Shown here: positions 63,976 through 64,000 of the stretch, piece after piece
Layout of the letters: every line of letters starts with the position of its first letter
Position numbering within the stretch: the first letter of the stretch is position 1
From: Cedecea davisae DSM 4568
Lineage (GTDB): Bacteria; Pseudomonadota; Gammaproteobacteria; Enterobacterales; Enterobacteriaceae
Direction: 5' to 3'
Assembly (NCBI RefSeq): GCF_000412335.2
Contig: NZ_KE161030.1
Span: 4,174,495-4,238,494 of the forward strand
DNA length: 64,000 nucleotides
Made by a program: the position numbers and the translations under genes
Notes under the pieces: model-generated
What the model was told of the DNA's origin: nothing
What the model saw: only the letters and a program-made list of their open reading frames with translations
Databases searched by the model: none

Positions 63976-64000
63976 AAAAAGCCCCGCACTAATGTGCGGG
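63976..64000 (-). terminator. Minus-strand terminator of an unseen gene beyond the window
   Basis: On the minus strand CCCGCAC-ATTA-GTGCGGGGC is followed by TTTTTGC. The stem is cut by the window edge, but its T-run points left, so it ends a gene lying to the right. In E. coli the next unit after yhdZ is the rrnD operon on this strand. Confidence 0.75.

Overview
The window is a 64 kb piece of enterobacterial core chromosome. Gene order, protein lengths and overlaps follow the E. coli K-12 stretch from yrbG to yhdZ, usually with lengths identical to or within a few residues of the E. coli products. GC content looks moderate to high (my impression is about 55%). The differences from E. coli (aroQ and msrPQ beside accBC, a glycerate kinase in the yrbL slot, no gltF/nan block, no yhdJ/acrEF block) exclude E. 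coli/Shigella and suggest another Enterobacteriaceae such as Enterobacter, Klebsiella or Cedecea. I cannot fix the genus from sequence alone. I see no phage, insertion sequence, CRISPR array, tRNA or rRNA gene.

Layout. 1-7916 (+): yrbG (missing about four codons at the window edge), kdsD-kdsC-lptC-lptA-lptB (Kdo synthesis and LPS transport), then rpoN-hpf-ptsN-rapZ-npr (sigma-54 and nitrogen-PTS). 7932-14098 (-): a glycerate kinase, mtgA, elbB, arcB and yhcC, with the small RNA ArcZ on the plus strand between elbB and arcB. 14778-20666 (+): gltBD, glutamate synthase, behind a 679-bp leader/regulatory region. 20759-24418 (-): sspB, sspA, rpsI, rplM, zapE. 24596-27705 (+): zapG, degQ, degS. mdh (-) and argR (+) follow, with ARG boxes before argR. 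30030-30684 (+): two tandem YhcN-family genes. 30755-35732 (-): yhcO, a succinate-semialdehyde dehydrogenase, and aaeBAX; aaeR (+) is divergent from aaeX. 36875-46910 (-): tldD, yhdP, rng, maf and mreDCB, in the order of transcription mreB to tldD. csrD (-) follows. 49359-58953 (+): acuI, msrPQ, aroQ-accB-accC, yhdT-panF-prmA, dusB-fis. 59247-63927 (+): yhdV and the amino-acid ABC transporter yhdWXYZ. The window closes on a minus-strand terminator of an unseen gene.

How the genes work together. Three themes stand out. Envelope building: kdsCD/lptABC, mtgA, mreBCD, yhdP, degQS, zapE/zapG. Nitrogen: rpoN, ptsN/npr/rapZ, gltBD, argR and yhdWXYZ. The last is preceded by a good match to a sigma-54 promoter with an upstream NtrC-like dyad, linking two ends of the window functionally. 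Redox and respiration control: arcB/ArcZ, mdh.

This is largely ordinary core genome and I found no convincing novel system. The most useful second-look items are the sigma-54/NtrC region before yhdW, the ArcZ locus, the short conserved-looking peptide ORF before gltB that ends in a stop codon, the tandem yhcN pair, the strain-variable metabolic genes (glycerate kinase, SSADH), and a 12-bp perfect hairpin between degQ and degS.
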